64,000 bases of DNA from Acidobacteriota bacterium (GCA_019639155.1 JAHBSJ010000007.1:109429-173428), one strand, 5' to 3'; shown: positions 1-9,620, numbered from the stretch's first letter. Translations and numbers: made by a program. The notes: a model not told the origin generated them from the letters alone.

Positions 1-306
1 GACCCGAACTCCGGTCACCTCGAGCGTTACGTTAGTTATCTTTGCATAGGACGACTCGACGTTGCTGCGGACGTTCTCCCAACCGATGGTCGCCGTACCG
101 TTGTTGTTGAAAATAAGCAGGCGGTCGCTCTTTTCGTACGAGGACATCACCTTTTCAGCATCAACCTGGCGAATGCCTTCGATCAGGCGGTCGAACGCCT
201 CGCGTACCTGTTTCGCCGGGTCAGGAGTGCTGCCGCCGGCACGCTGGCCGTAGGACGAGAATGAAAGAGCAAACACCGCAAAAATAATAGCTGTTATCTT
301 GACCAT
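1..306 (-). CDS. Secreted NTF2-like (SnoaL/DUF4440-type) protein, partial
   Basis: The reading frame opens at an ATG at 306 on the minus strand and runs off the window edge, so only the first 102 residues are present. The N-terminus is a typical signal peptide (Lys near the start, then a hydrophobic stretch ending before QRAGG). It is followed by a helix with AFDRLIEGIRQVDAEKV and a strand with FNNNGTATIGWENV, the pattern of small NTF2-fold proteins that follow an 'activity plus nucleotide-like counter' layout. The same family appears again at 56070-56531. Function is unknown; many such secreted domains in this lineage have no assigned substrate. Family assignment is from motif recognition only. 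Confidence 0.6.
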   Translation of the reverse strand, partial: MVKITAIIFAVFALSFSSYGQRAGGSTPDPAKQVREAFDRLIEGIRQVDAEKVMSSYEKSDRLLIFNNNGTATIGWENVRSNVESSYAKITNVTLEVTGVRV

Positions 307-596
307 AAAATTCCTCTGAGCGATTTCACGCGCTTCACATTTCTTGTTTCCTAATCTATCAAATTTCGGCCTTTTTCGGCGCGCACTATTTGGTGTTCGC
401 TAAAGCCTGCGAGTATACGATTTAGGCTATAAAAATTGAAGGAAAGCAAGCAAAACACAATATTTCGCCGATTTTGATCATCAAATAATGCGGTACGGCA
501 TTTGCACTAAGACGGTTGGAATTGCCGGTCTGCGAAAAGTTGCCCTTTCGGCCGGAACCGGCGGACAACGAAAAATCGGTAAGGCGAGGTTCGAAA

Positions 597-2585
597 ATGA
601 CGAAATTCAGAATATATTTTTTGATCACAGCCGCGGTCATTCTCGCGGCAGCGGGAGTGCGGGCCGAGGTTTACGGGCCCCTTGTTGACGATTACAAGCC
701 GGATGTTGATGCAAAGGTTGCCAGGGCAAGTTTCATTAGCGGCGAGGCAAAGCTGAAGCGTGCGGAAAGCGACGTCTGGGAAGAGGTGACGCTGAATCTG
801 CCGATCGTCGAGGGCGACGAGATCGCAACATCTCACGGCACACGGCTGGAGATACAGTTTGACAACGAACGGCATATGCGGCTCGGCGAGAACTCGCTTG
901 CGACCATAATGACGTTCCGCGAAGACGGCGTAGCGATCAGCCTGCTGCAGGGTTCGATGAACCTGCGGATCGCTCGTTTTGAGAACGAAGGGCCGTATTT
1001 TGAGGTTGACGCACCGCGGACGACCGTAGCTGTCCGTTCGGCAGGCAGCTATCGCATCGATGCATTGCCGGGCAGCAGCGAGGTGATCGTCGCGGCGACC
1101 GACGGCGGCGAGGCCCGCGTTTATTCCGAAACCGCGGGATTCATTCTCCGCGACGGACGCCGTGCACGTATCTTTCTGACAGGCTCATCCGCAGGCGAGT
1201 GGGAGACGACGGTAGCATCGCGTTTCATTGACGATCTCGACCGCTGGGCGGCGGAACGTGACCGCAATATCGCGCAGAGCCTCCGTACGGCACATTATGG
1301 ACAGTATTACGACGACGACATTTACGGTGCCGACGATCTGACAAACTACGGCCAGTGGCAGAATCTTTCAGGCTACGGCTATGTCTGGCAGCCCTATTCG
1401 ACCTCGGTCAGCCAATACAGCAACTGGTCGCCGTATCGTTACGGGCATTGGCGTTGGATGAATCCCTACGGTTGGGTTTGGGTGAATGACGAGCCTTGGG
1501 GCTGGGCGACCTATCATCACGGACGCTGGTTCCATCACCGAGGGCGTTGGTATTGGTCACCGTACGGCTATCACCGTTCGGGCCGAAGCTGGTGGTATCC
1601 GGCATTGGTCGTGATGACGTATTACGGTAACAACCTTTGCTGGTATCCGCTGCCGTACCATTACTCGTTCTATAACTACAATTACTACTTCATACGTACG
1701 GGCAGGATCCGCCACGGCGGCATCAAGAATCCGAAAGAGCCGCAGGCTCCTAACCTGCCTCCGTGGACACCGCCGGTCGCCGGAACGCTGCCGACGGACA
1801 AGGCAGGCGCCGGAATTGCCAGGAACCCGAGGACGGACGATGTCGTACCCGCAACCGGTGTCGTGACGACGAATGCTGCATCATTCGGCATAAAACAGCC
1901 GGGCGCACAGGCTCCGCAGGATGTGGCAAGGGCCGTGCTTTCGCGGTCGCCGTCAGAGGTCGCTCCTCCGACACTGCCGACATTTGACGGTCAGCGTGCG
2001 GGGTTGCCGAGCAGTGTGATCAGGCCGCGTCCGCAGATCACCGATGATGTATTCACAAAGCGCACCGGAGCAGCACCGCGGACCGATATCAGGCCGCTCG
2101 ATGCCGATCTGCAGAAAACGCGAATACAGGGCGGGCGTACGCCGGCACCGACCGTGCAAACGCCGGGAATAATTCCTCCGCGGACAGGTGCGGTTGACAG
2201 GCCGCGAAATCCTTCGCCGCCGCCAACGGTAACGGCGCCGGTGAAGCAGCCGCCTGTCGTATCGCCGCCGCCGACGTCGCGGCAGCCTGTTCGGACGCCG
2301 CCGTCGGTACGCGACGATGCCCCGACGGTGAGGCCGCCCGTTCGAAGCGAGCCTCCTCCAGTTCGCACGCCGCCGCCGGCGCAGCGTGAGCAGCCGACGG
2401 TAAGGACGCCGCCGCCGGTGAGGACTCCTCCGCCGACACGGAGCGATCCGCCGCCGGTGAGGACACCGCCGCCGACGCGCAGCGATCCGCCCGCGGCCAA
2501 GGCTCCTCCGCCAAAGCCGCGTGAGGAATCAAAACCTGCACCGCCGCCGGCAAGCCGTCCTAAAGCGAAAGAGGACAGCGAGTAG
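597..2585 (+). CDS. FecR-domain secreted protein with aromatic repeats and proline-rich tail
   Basis: The chosen start (ATG 597) gives a clean signal peptide (MTKFRIYFLITAAVILAAAG) preceded by a purine-rich AAGGCGAGG; an upstream in-frame ATG at 516 adds a non-signal extension and is less likely. Residues about 40-190 match a FecR domain, seen in acidobacterial envelope proteins rather than only in sigma regulators. Residues about 250-370 carry repeated Tyr/Trp/Gly units such as YGHWRWMNPYGWVWVNDEPW, resembling DUF6600 proteins. The last 200 residues are Pro/Arg/Thr-rich and contain an exact-length 13-residue repeat (PPVRTPPPTRSDP twice, about nt 2418-2495). It probably acts in the periplasm or at the cell surface. 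A strong terminator follows directly. No specific partner is visible. Confidence 0.75.
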   Translation: MTKFRIYFLITAAVILAAAGVRAEVYGPLVDDYKPDVDAKVARASFISGEAKLKRAESDVWEEVTLNLPIVEGDEIATSHGTRLEIQFDNERHMRLGENSLATIMTFREDGVAISLLQGSMNLRIARFENEGPYFEVDAPRTTVAVRSAGSYRIDALPGSSEVIVAATDGGEARVYSETAGFILRDGRRARIFLTGSSAGEWETTVASRFIDDLDRWAAERDRNIAQSLRTAHYGQYYDDDIYGADDLTNYGQWQNLSGYGYVWQPYSTSVSQYSNWSPYRYGHWRWMNPYGWVWVNDEPWGWATYHHGRWFHHRGRWYWSPYGYHRSGRSWWYPALVVMTYYGNNLCWYPLPYHYSFYNYNYYFIRTGRIRHGGIKNPKEPQAPNLPPWTPPVAGTLPTDKAGAGIARNPRTDDVVPATGVVTTNAASFGIKQPGAQAPQDVARAVLSRSPSEVAPPTLPTFDGQRAGLPSSVIRPRPQITDDVFTKRTGAAPRTDIRPLDADLQKTRIQGGRTPAPTVQTPGIIPPRTGAVDRPRNPSPPPTVTAPVKQPPVVSPPPTSRQPVRTPPSVRDDAPTVRPPVRSEPPPVRTPPPAQREQPTVRTPPPVRTPPPTRSDPPPVRTPPPTRSDPPAAKAPPPKPREESKPAPPPASRPKAKEDSE

Positions 2586-2605
2586 TGAGGCGAAAAAATG
2601 AAAGA

Positions 2606-2635
2606 GCCGCCTGCATTTGCAGGCGGCCTTTTTTT
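2606..2635 (+). terminator. Rho-independent terminator after the FecR gene
   Basis: A 10-bp perfect stem (GCCGCCTGCA pairing with TGCAGGCGGC) with a TT loop is followed by a run of seven T residues, 20 nt after the FecR gene stop. The M16 protease gene converges on it from the other side. Read on the minus strand the flanking tract is less T-rich, so termination is mainly of plus-strand transcripts. Confidence 0.9.
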
Positions 2636-2643
2636 AATGGGAA

Positions 2644-3996
2644 TTACTGCCTGATGAACTTAGCCCGGTCTATCTTTTGCGGATCGCCGACGACCATAAA
2701 CCGTATATTGCGCATATATTTGCGGGCGGCGTCGCGGACCTGAACCGGCGTTACACGCTGGACGCTTTCAACGAAATTAAATGAATTGCGCCAGCCGCCG
2801 CCGATCAGTTCATAGATGGCCAGATCTCGTGCCTGAGCAGCATTGGTTTCGCGTTCGATCAAATAGGTCGTAAGGAAATGGCCGCCGACCGCCGATATCT
2901 CCCGCGGATCGACGAGGGTAGTTTTCAGGCCTTCGATCTCGTCGAGCATCAGCGAGACAGCCTGATTCGCATCCACTGCGGTCACGTATATCGAGCCCGT
3001 ATTTGCCGCCAGGCTTCCGATGTCGGCATTGGGCGCATAAGAGAGATTACGTTTTACACGCACTTCTTCGAACACCCGTTCGCGGAGCAGATTGATCGCG
3101 ACACGCATCGCCGGATAATCCGGATCGCTGAATGACGGAGCCGAAAAGATGCCGTTCACATAGTTAGTCGGCAGGTCGCGTTTCACGACATCGAGCGTTG
3201 ACCGCTCAAAATCGATCTTTGGCACCGGCGGCGTTTGAAAATTCCCCTTCGGCAATTGTCCGAATGACGCGGTGACAGCCGTCCGTATCATTTCAGCGTC
3301 GAGGTCGCCGACGAATACCAGCAGCATCCGCGACGTTTCCATCAGCTTGGCGTGATAAGCACGCAGGTCATCTGCATTGAAACGGCCGATGCTTTCGACA
3401 GTTCCGCTTGGGTCGTTGCCGTACGATGTCGGCAGCAGCAGCGTACGGTCAACCAGCATCTGCAGCTGATTGTCGGGGTCGTCCTCGCGGCCCTGCAGGC
3501 CGGTTATGATCTTTGACCGCGTGAGATCGACATCACGCATATCGAACGCGGGATTCAGTGCGACGTCAGTGAATATGTCCCAATTCCTCTCGAAATGCTC
3601 ACGCGTCGAGGCAAGCGCCATCAGGCTGAAATCGTAGTTGGAACCGCTGACTATGCTGCTGCCGGTCGATGCGAGTTCGCGGCGAAGTACGGCTCGCGGA
3701 TATTTGCGGCTGCCTTCCGTGGCGACGGAAAGCATAAAACTCTCAAGCCCTGCACTGTCTTTCGGCAGTGCCCGCGTTCCGCCGCGAAAGAACAATCCGG
3801 CCGCGACGGTCATGCTGCCCGGACGGCGTTTGACGAGCACCTTCAGGCCGTTGACGTCGAATTCAGAAACGAGCGACTGCTGATCGGAAACAGCAACACT
3901 TGCGGGCTGAGCGGCAGCCAGAGATACGAGAAAAAGCAATTGGACGCCCGCCCACGCGGTGCGAAATTGAAGACTTGAAATTGAGTTTCTTTGCAT
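2644..3996 (-). CDS. M16 family peptidase, non-catalytic partner subunit
   Basis: This is a 450-residue secreted protein (signal peptide ending near LVSLAAAQ) with the two-repeat fold of the insulinase/processing-peptidase (M16) family. Where an active M16 enzyme carries HxxEH, this one reads GLESFMLSV (residues 83-91), so the zinc ligands are missing. Family knowledge: bacterial M16 proteins often work as pairs of one active and one inactive subunit closing around a peptide. The active subunit is the gene immediately upstream (4001-5527), whose stop lies 4 nt before this start, so the two are surely co-transcribed and likely form a periplasmic heterodimer. The substrate is not predictable. 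Confidence 0.85.
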   Translation of the reverse strand: MQRNSISSLQFRTAWAGVQLLFLVSLAAAQPASVAVSDQQSLVSEFDVNGLKVLVKRRPGSMTVAAGLFFRGGTRALPKDSAGLESFMLSVATEGSRKYPRAVLRRELASTGSSIVSGSNYDFSLMALASTREHFERNWDIFTDVALNPAFDMRDVDLTRSKIITGLQGREDDPDNQLQMLVDRTLLLPTSYGNDPSGTVESIGRFNADDLRAYHAKLMETSRMLLVFVGDLDAEMIRTAVTASFGQLPKGNFQTPPVPKIDFERSTLDVVKRDLPTNYVNGIFSAPSFSDPDYPAMRVAINLLRERVFEEVRVKRNLSYAPNADIGSLAANTGSIYVTAVDANQAVSLMLDEIEGLKTTLVDPREISAVGGHFLTTYLIERETNAAQARDLAIYELIGGGWRNSFNFVESVQRVTPVQVRDAARKYMRNIRFMVVGDPQKIDRAKFIRQ

Positions 3997-4000
3997 TTTC

Positions 4001-5527
4001 TTATTTTCCGATCAGGTCTGCTGCGGTCAGGTTCGTTTGTCGTTGGGCTTCAGGCGAAATGAGTGCGACGGTTATATGCGGTTTGCCCTTGATATATGTT
4101 CGGACGTAGCGGTTGATGTCGGCACGCGTGGTCGCCCGCAGCATCTGATGATAGCCGCGGAAATATTCGATGCCGGTGGAGCTCCACCAAAAGCTGAGCG
4201 TGTGTGCGTATTCGCTGAGCTTTTCGCGCTCGAAAAGGTCGCGTGATTCCAGTATGGTCTTGGCGTTAGAAAGCTCGGCGTCGGTGTAGTAGTTCGGCCT
4301 GTCAAACGCCGCAACCTCGGCATAAGCAGCTTTCAGAGCGGCCTTTGCCTTGTCCGGCGTCGTTACCAGCGTCAGGACGATCGGGCCGACATTTCGCTGT
4401 GTGTAATAGCCGATCCCAGCACCAACGGCCAGGCCTGAATCGACCATCCGCCGCTGAAATCCGGAATCCGGCTGCGTCAAAATATACGAGAATACGTCCG
4501 CGGCGTATGTCGCCTCGTCGTCCTTGCCGATCGACGGGCCGTGCCATCCGATCTGCATCAGGACGTTCTGGACGGGCTGTTCGACGATGTAGCCCGCACT
4601 CTTTGGGATCGGCGGATGCTCGACCATCGGAAATTCGTCGAATGGATCGCGTTCCCGCCGTTTCCAATCGCCGAACATCTGATCGACCAGGCGAAAGACC
4701 TCGTCGGGCTCCGCATCGCCGGTGACAACGACAGCCGAATTGTTCGGCACGTAATAGCGTTCCTGGATCAGCCGCATCTTTTCGACCGTCGCGGCGGAGA
4801 CCGTCTCGCGAGAACCGCCGGGATTCTTGCGTGTAGGGTATTTGTAGAACAATCGATCCATCAGCTCGCGGTCCAAATAAAAGAACGGATTCGATTCATT
4901 GCGGTCTATCTCTCCGATGACGACCTCTTTCTCGCGGGCAAGTTCCTCTTCGTCAAACACGGGGAACCGTGCGCTGTCGCGCATGAATCGAAGAGCGGTC
5001 TCAAGATGTTTGCTCGAGGTCGAAAAATAGTAATAGACGACCTCTTCACGCGTCGTACCGTTGTACGAGATGCCTAGCTGGCCGATGGTGTCCAGATAGC
5101 TGACGTCGCCGATAGCGTTTCGCATTTCAAAGATCGGATTGCATATCCGACGTCCGTAATCCGACAGCGGGCCTTCGCGTGCTGACATCTGACAGCGGAC
5201 GAGCAGGCCGGCGGCGTTCGGCTTGAAGATCATGTGCTCGTAAAGGTGCGAAAGCCCGTTCAGCTCCGGCGGCTCCGTGAAAGAGCCGTTGCGGACGGCG
5301 AGTTCGACCGTTACCAGCGGTACGCCTTTGTCCGGATAAACGATGACCTCGAGGCCGTTCGCCAGCTTTTTGTTGACAAAAGGGACCTTGAAAGCCTGCT
5401 GCGGTGCCGTCGCCGCTGCCGTTTGCGTTACGGGACGCGCCGGCCGCGTCGTTCGCTGTGCCTGCACGTCGAGCGTGCCGACGGCGAGCACCGCCGTCAT
5501 TATTAGATAGATGATGGATCTTTTCAC
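4001..5527 (-). CDS. M16 family zinc peptidase, catalytic subunit
   Basis: A 508-residue secreted protein with signal peptide MKRSIIYLIMTAVLAVG followed by an Ala/Thr/Pro linker. The zinc motif HxxEH is intact as H94-L-Y-E97-H98, and the distal glutamate is probably E206 in the segment EVVIGEIDRN. Between the HxxEH helix (FKPN at 101-104) and the conserved GISYNGTT (about 152-159) there are about 45 residues; I recall about 17 in typical relatives, implying an insertion of roughly 28 residues containing two cysteines (C112, C129). It is the first gene of a two-gene operon with the inactive partner downstream. Probable role: periplasmic degradation or processing of peptides and small proteins. 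Family call is firm; substrate is unknown. Confidence 0.88.
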   Translation of the reverse strand: MKRSIIYLIMTAVLAVGTLDVQAQRTTRPARPVTQTAAATAPQQAFKVPFVNKKLANGLEVIVYPDKGVPLVTVELAVRNGSFTEPPELNGLSHLYEHMIFKPNAAGLLVRCQMSAREGPLSDYGRRICNPIFEMRNAIGDVSYLDTIGQLGISYNGTTREEVVYYYFSTSSKHLETALRFMRDSARFPVFDEEELAREKEVVIGEIDRNESNPFFYLDRELMDRLFYKYPTRKNPGGSRETVSAATVEKMRLIQERYYVPNNSAVVVTGDAEPDEVFRLVDQMFGDWKRRERDPFDEFPMVEHPPIPKSAGYIVEQPVQNVLMQIGWHGPSIGKDDEATYAADVFSYILTQPDSGFQRRMVDSGLAVGAGIGYYTQRNVGPIVLTLVTTPDKAKAALKAAYAEVAAFDRPNYYTDAELSNAKTILESRDLFEREKLSEYAHTLSFWWSSTGIEYFRGYHQMLRATTRADINRYVRTYIKGKPHITVALISPEAQRQTNLTAADLIGK

Positions 5528-5613
5528 TTAAATTAACTCCAGTCGCTGTGATCCGGTGGGCATTTGGCGAGCCGAGCGGATAAAATAATCTAACATACGG
5601 AGGCCATAAAACA

Positions 5614-5841
5614 ATGGAACGAGACAATTTGATGCACGGCGCACGCACAGCGTTGAATCGAGATATGGAAATTCGCGAATGGGCGGAAAATTATCTGAAG
5701 GAAAAAACGCGAGCCGAAATGCCGGAAAAGACCGGCGAGGAGTTCGAGACCTACTGGAAATACCACAAACCGGAGATCATGCACGCCGGCGCCGCCGAGG
5801 CGATGGCGGCATACCGCGAGTCACGCAAAGTGCAAGAGTGA
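5614..5841 (+). CDS. Small charged protein of unknown function
   Basis: Encodes 75 residues, rich in Glu, Lys and Arg, with no signal peptide or membrane segment; it looks like a soluble, largely helical cytoplasmic protein. I do not recognise the family. It is probably a real gene because a good ribosome-binding site (ACGGAGG) lies 11 nt before the ATG. It stands alone, divergent from the M16 operon, and its stop codon is the first unit of an 8-bp tandem repeat. Confidence 0.6.
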   Translation: MERDNLMHGARTALNRDMEIREWAENYLKEKTRAEMPEKTGEEFETYWKYHKPEIMHAGAAEAMAAYRESRKVQE

Positions 5842-5900
5842 AAAAGTGAAAAGGTGAAAGAGTGAAATAGCATGAAGCTCCGCATTTTCACCCTTTCACC
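5838..5900. repeat. 8-bp tandem repeat followed by an inverted repeat
   Basis: Four direct units of GTGAAA plus two variable bases (GTGAAAAA, GTGAAAAG, GTGAAAGA, GTGAAATA) span 5838-5869. The 15-nt segment 5853-5867 can pair with 5886-5900 (one mismatch), forming a hairpin between the small gene and the convergent POT transporter gene. The hairpin could terminate transcription in either direction but has no T-run. Confidence 0.75.
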
Positions 5901-5922
5901 AAGATCCAAATTTACCGGACAT

Positions 5923-7593
5923 TTACACGCCGGGCATTGCTTTCTTTAGCGGTCTGATTATCACGAATAGTACAACCGCCATGAACAAAGCCATGAGTCC
6001 AAGTATCAAGAAGAAGTTGGACTGATACCAGATACTCCAATAAATACCGATCGCGGTCAACTTGTTCCCGATCGCGGTAGCCACGAACCAGCCGCCCATC
6101 AAAAGGCCCCGCATTCTTATCGGAGCGACCTTCGATACCAACGAAAGCCCCATCGGTGACAGCATAAGCTCACCAAGTGAAATGATCGCATACGCCAAAA
6201 GCAGCCAAAACGGCGATACGGTGAACAAGAAGGCATGTTTGAGAAAAAGGTCACGATACTTTGAGCCGTCGCCGGGCGATACCTTGTCGATCGCGGCGAT
6301 CAGACGGTCGCTCCCCTCCATTTTTTGACCGGTTGCCTTATCCGTATCCGGCGAGAATTTCACGTCATCGATGAGGTTCTTTCCATCATCAGCTTTAGCG
6401 GATATTAGTTTGTCGAGCAAGGCCTGCGGCACACCGTCAGCGGCGAGGTTCGTCATTACACGCTCGTTTATCCTAAATGAACCGCCCCGCATTTCCTCTG
6501 CCGTATAGACCTTACCTTCGCCGATCACTGCGGCATACCAAAGAACAAAGAACGACAACCCCGTTAACGTCATTCCGAAGGCCATCTTAACCGGTGTGGA
6601 AGGTTCCTTGCCTTTCTTATCAAGCCAGCCCCAGAACCAAACGAGCGGGAAGGTCAGGACGATGATCCAGAAAGGATTGATAGCATTGGAGATCGTCCCT
6701 GATACATTCCATGCTGTATTGTCATCTGCCCAATAAGTAATCGTAGAACCGTTCTGATGGAATACCATCCAAAAGACAATGACAATAAGAAAGATGACAA
6801 TAAGGGCCGTAACGCGCTTCCAATCAGGAACCGCATCCATTAAAGAGGCCTTCTGCGAGGCAGTGGTCTCGTTGTTGCCACCCTCATCCTGGCTGCTGAC
6901 GCCGTGAGGCGGAGCGTCAACAGAAACCGCTGCGGTATCAGCTGCCTCGGAAGCGCCGGCAATACGTTGCTTGAGAGCATCCGGATCCTCGACCAAATTC
7001 TTCCATCGCCAAAGGATCGCGACTGAGATGACCATTCCAAATGCCGCCACAGCAAATGCAGCATGGAAGCCAAAATACGCCTTGACGATCTCCATTACGA
7101 TCGGTGCCAGCAAAGCTCCGACGTTAATGCCCATGTAGAAAATATTGTAGGCACGGTCTTTCAGGTGGCTGCCTTCGGGATAAAGGTTGCCGACCATGGT
7201 CGAGACGTTAGGTTTGAAGAAGCCGTTGCCGATGACCAGGCATGTTAATGCGGCATATACGGCCCAGATCTGCGGGATTGACAGCAGGCCGTGTCCGGCC
7301 ATGAAAAAGAAACCGCCTATCATCACGGCCTTGCGATAGCCGGTTATCTTGTCAGCGATCAAACCGCCGATCAGCGGGCTCGCGTAGACGAACATCAGAT
7401 AGTTCGCATAAAGTGAAGTTGCCTCGGCGGCTGTCCAGCCAAAGCCTTCGACAGGATCCCGAAGGTAGAGCGTAAATAACGCCAGCATCGAGTAGAAGCT
7501 GAACCTTTCCCACATCTCAGTGCCGAAAAGCACATACAGACCTCTCGGGTGTTCATGAACATCACCGTTGGTCAATGTTGCCGCATTTGCCAT
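5923..7593 (-). CDS. POT/PTR2 family proton-coupled peptide transporter
   Basis: A 556-residue integral membrane protein of the major facilitator superfamily. The first helix has the family signature ExxERF (TEMWERFSFY), and the later motif FYMGINVGALLAPIV is the PTR2 signature region. It should import di- and tripeptides using the proton gradient at the inner membrane. A long hydrophilic loop (about residues 205-240) separates the two halves, and a second large loop (about 345-425) sits between late helices, longer than in DtpT-like relatives. It is a single-gene unit, convergent with the small gene at 5614 and divergent from 7680. Confidence 0.88.
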   Translation of the reverse strand: MANAATLTNGDVHEHPRGLYVLFGTEMWERFSFYSMLALFTLYLRDPVEGFGWTAAEATSLYANYLMFVYASPLIGGLIADKITGYRKAVMIGGFFFMAGHGLLSIPQIWAVYAALTCLVIGNGFFKPNVSTMVGNLYPEGSHLKDRAYNIFYMGINVGALLAPIVMEIVKAYFGFHAAFAVAAFGMVISVAILWRWKNLVEDPDALKQRIAGASEAADTAAVSVDAPPHGVSSQDEGGNNETTASQKASLMDAVPDWKRVTALIVIFLIVIVFWMVFHQNGSTITYWADDNTAWNVSGTISNAINPFWIIVLTFPLVWFWGWLDKKGKEPSTPVKMAFGMTLTGLSFFVLWYAAVIGEGKVYTAEEMRGGSFRINERVMTNLAADGVPQALLDKLISAKADDGKNLIDDVKFSPDTDKATGQKMEGSDRLIAAIDKVSPGDGSKYRDLFLKHAFLFTVSPFWLLLAYAIISLGELMLSPMGLSLVSKVAPIRMRGLLMGGWFVATAIGNKLTAIGIYWSIWYQSNFFLILGLMALFMAVVLFVIIRPLKKAMPGV

Positions 7594-7679
7594 GGAATTT
7601 ATTCCTATCCTTTTTTTGTTATTAGAAGAGAGTCAGGCAAAATATAGCAGATAAAAGCATTTATCGACAAAGAGAGAAT

Positions 7680-8150
7680 ATGCGCAAGATAAGCATTTTA
7701 TTTGGAGCGGCGGTCATCTTCTTCGCGGTTTCAGCTGATACTGCGGCCCAGCGGGCGAGCGTTTCGGGAAAAGAAGTGACCGGAACCTATAAAATGAATT
7801 TCCGCGGCAAGTTCGCCAAAATGGCCAACGACATGAAGATACAGGCCCTCGGCGGCGGCAAGCTCCGCGTTGCATTTGACCTCATTTATCCCTATACGCT
7901 GAGGAATGGCGAAACGACCGTCAACATGGGCTTTATGGACACAGAGGCGTCGATTGTAGGCGACACTGCGGTCATCGAAGCGGAAGAATTCGGCACTTGC
8001 CGTATTACAATAAAATTCGTACGCCCCGGAACGGTGCGCGTAACTCAGGAAGGCTCGTCGCCCGACTGCGGTTTCGGGCATAACGTGACCGCGGACGGCA
8101 CTTACCGCAAGATCAGCTCGAAGCGGCCGAAATTTGAAGAGCCGCTGTAA
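7680..8150 (+). CDS. Secreted protein of unknown function
   Basis: A 156-residue protein with a signal peptide (MRKISILFGAAVIFFAVSADTAAQ). The mature part looks like an all-beta lipocalin-like or small barrel domain, with alternating short strands (TGTYKMNF, KLRVAFDLIY, CRITIKFV) and two cysteines that could form a disulfide. The start has a purine-rich leader (AAAGAGAGAAT). Its stop is followed 4 nt later by the next gene, so the two are co-transcribed. No family recognised. Confidence 0.65.
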   Translation: MRKISILFGAAVIFFAVSADTAAQRASVSGKEVTGTYKMNFRGKFAKMANDMKIQALGGGKLRVAFDLIYPYTLRNGETTVNMGFMDTEASIVGDTAVIEAEEFGTCRITIKFVRPGTVRVTQEGSSPDCGFGHNVTADGTYRKISSKRPKFEEPL

Positions 8151-8154
8151 GAAA

Positions 8155-9390
8155 ATGGACATTATAAAACAGCTCGGCGAAGAGGTGGAGAGACGTTGGA
8201 AGGCCGAGAACTACAACGAGGACAAGCTGCCCGAGATAGCTGCGGACGCTCTGCGAAATGCACGTGCGCATGAACACATAACAGCGTGGCAAGTAGCTGA
8301 ATGGTCATTGGGGCAGACGGAGCTTCCGGTCCAGCGCGATCTGGCGGGGCGTTTCGGCGATCCGCCGATCACGCTGTATTCCGCACCGCGTTTTCATATC
8401 GACGTCTATTTCTGGTTCGAGGGCACGACCGCAATTCACCAGCATTCATTCTGCGGTGCCTTTCAGGTTCTGCTCGGCTCGAGCATTCACAGTTGGTATG
8501 AATTTGAACCCGACCGTCACGTAAATGTGTTTTACGAGACGGGCGAGATGAAGCTGAAGGTGTGCCAACTGCTCGAGGTCGGCGCAGTACAGGAGATCTG
8601 GCACGGCCGCCGCTACATCCATTCGCTGTTCCATCTCGATCAGCCTTCGGCAACACTAATTATCAGGACAGACCGGTCGCCGCTCGAGCAGCCGCAGTAC
8701 TCCTATCACAAGCCAGGACTCGCGATCGATCCGTTTTTCGAGCAACCGACCACAGTGAAGCAGGCTCAGGTGCTCGCTGCGTTCGTCCGTGCCGGACGAG
8801 AGGAAGCTGATACAATGATCAATAAGTATCTGGCTGACGCTGACATCCAGACGACCTTTAATCTGTTAGTGCATCTACGCGGCTTTCTAAGGACCGACCG
8901 GATCGGGAGCTTTTTTCTGCCGCAGGACAAATCCGCGCGTTTCAATGCGATGCTCGACGCGGTCGAAGAACGCCACGGCGGCGACGCCGCAATGATACGC
9001 CGCGTGTTTGCACATTACGACGTTATTGACGAGATACTCGTCCGCCGCGGCTATGTGACACAGCCGGAATTGCGCTTCTTTCTGGCGCTGCTGATGAACC
9101 TGGACGGCCGCGATTCGATCTTCGCGTTGATCCGGGAACGTTTTCCGGACACCGACCCCATCGAAAAAGCACTTGATTGGACGTTCGACCTTGCCCAGAC
9201 ACGCATTTTCGGCGTCGAAGGCGCGAACGCCGTCGGCATCGCTGACTTTGGCGATGCGGAGCTGACAGTGCTCGAAGAGATGCTGCGGGGACGTCCCGAC
9301 GACGAGATCATCGCGGAAAACTCGGCAAACGCCGCCGCCATTGAAAAGATACGCGGCTCTGCGATATTTCGCCCGCTGATGACGCCTTGA
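8155..9390 (+). CDS. Cupin-like protein of unknown function
   Basis: The start at ATG 8155 follows the upstream stop by 4 nt; an in-frame ATG at 8134 would overlap the upstream gene. Residues 72-170 look like a cupin: H81-x-D near the start, then IHQHSFCGAFQVLLG (H95, H97), and a later WHGRRYIHSLFH, giving three or four candidate metal-binding histidines. The cupin glutamate position seems to be replaced. The remaining 240 residues are helical and match no fold I can name. It is cytoplasmic with no signal. It could be a metal-dependent dioxygenase or a sensor; I cannot assign a reaction. Confidence 0.6.
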   Translation: MDIIKQLGEEVERRWKAENYNEDKLPEIAADALRNARAHEHITAWQVAEWSLGQTELPVQRDLAGRFGDPPITLYSAPRFHIDVYFWFEGTTAIHQHSFCGAFQVLLGSSIHSWYEFEPDRHVNVFYETGEMKLKVCQLLEVGAVQEIWHGRRYIHSLFHLDQPSATLIIRTDRSPLEQPQYSYHKPGLAIDPFFEQPTTVKQAQVLAAFVRAGREEADTMINKYLADADIQTTFNLLVHLRGFLRTDRIGSFFLPQDKSARFNAMLDAVEERHGGDAAMIRRVFAHYDVIDEILVRRGYVTQPELRFFLALLMNLDGRDSIFALIRERFPDTDPIEKALDWTFDLAQTRIFGVEGANAVGIADFGDAELTVLEEMLRGRPDDEIIAENSANAAAIEKIRGSAIFRPLMTP

Positions 9391-9436
9391 CGGCGTTTGC
9401 GGTAACGGTTTCGTTGCAATAGAATCTTACAAGTAT

Positions 9437-9509
<73 letters not shown>

Positions 9510-9620
9510 TACCCCAACACACCTGATCGTTGTCGTAAGTTATTCGCTTGTAGATACTTGGCTGTTCAGTGAAGAACGGCCCTTGCTGCGGCATTCTCTC
9601 TCGGTCGCGGCACCGGCGCA

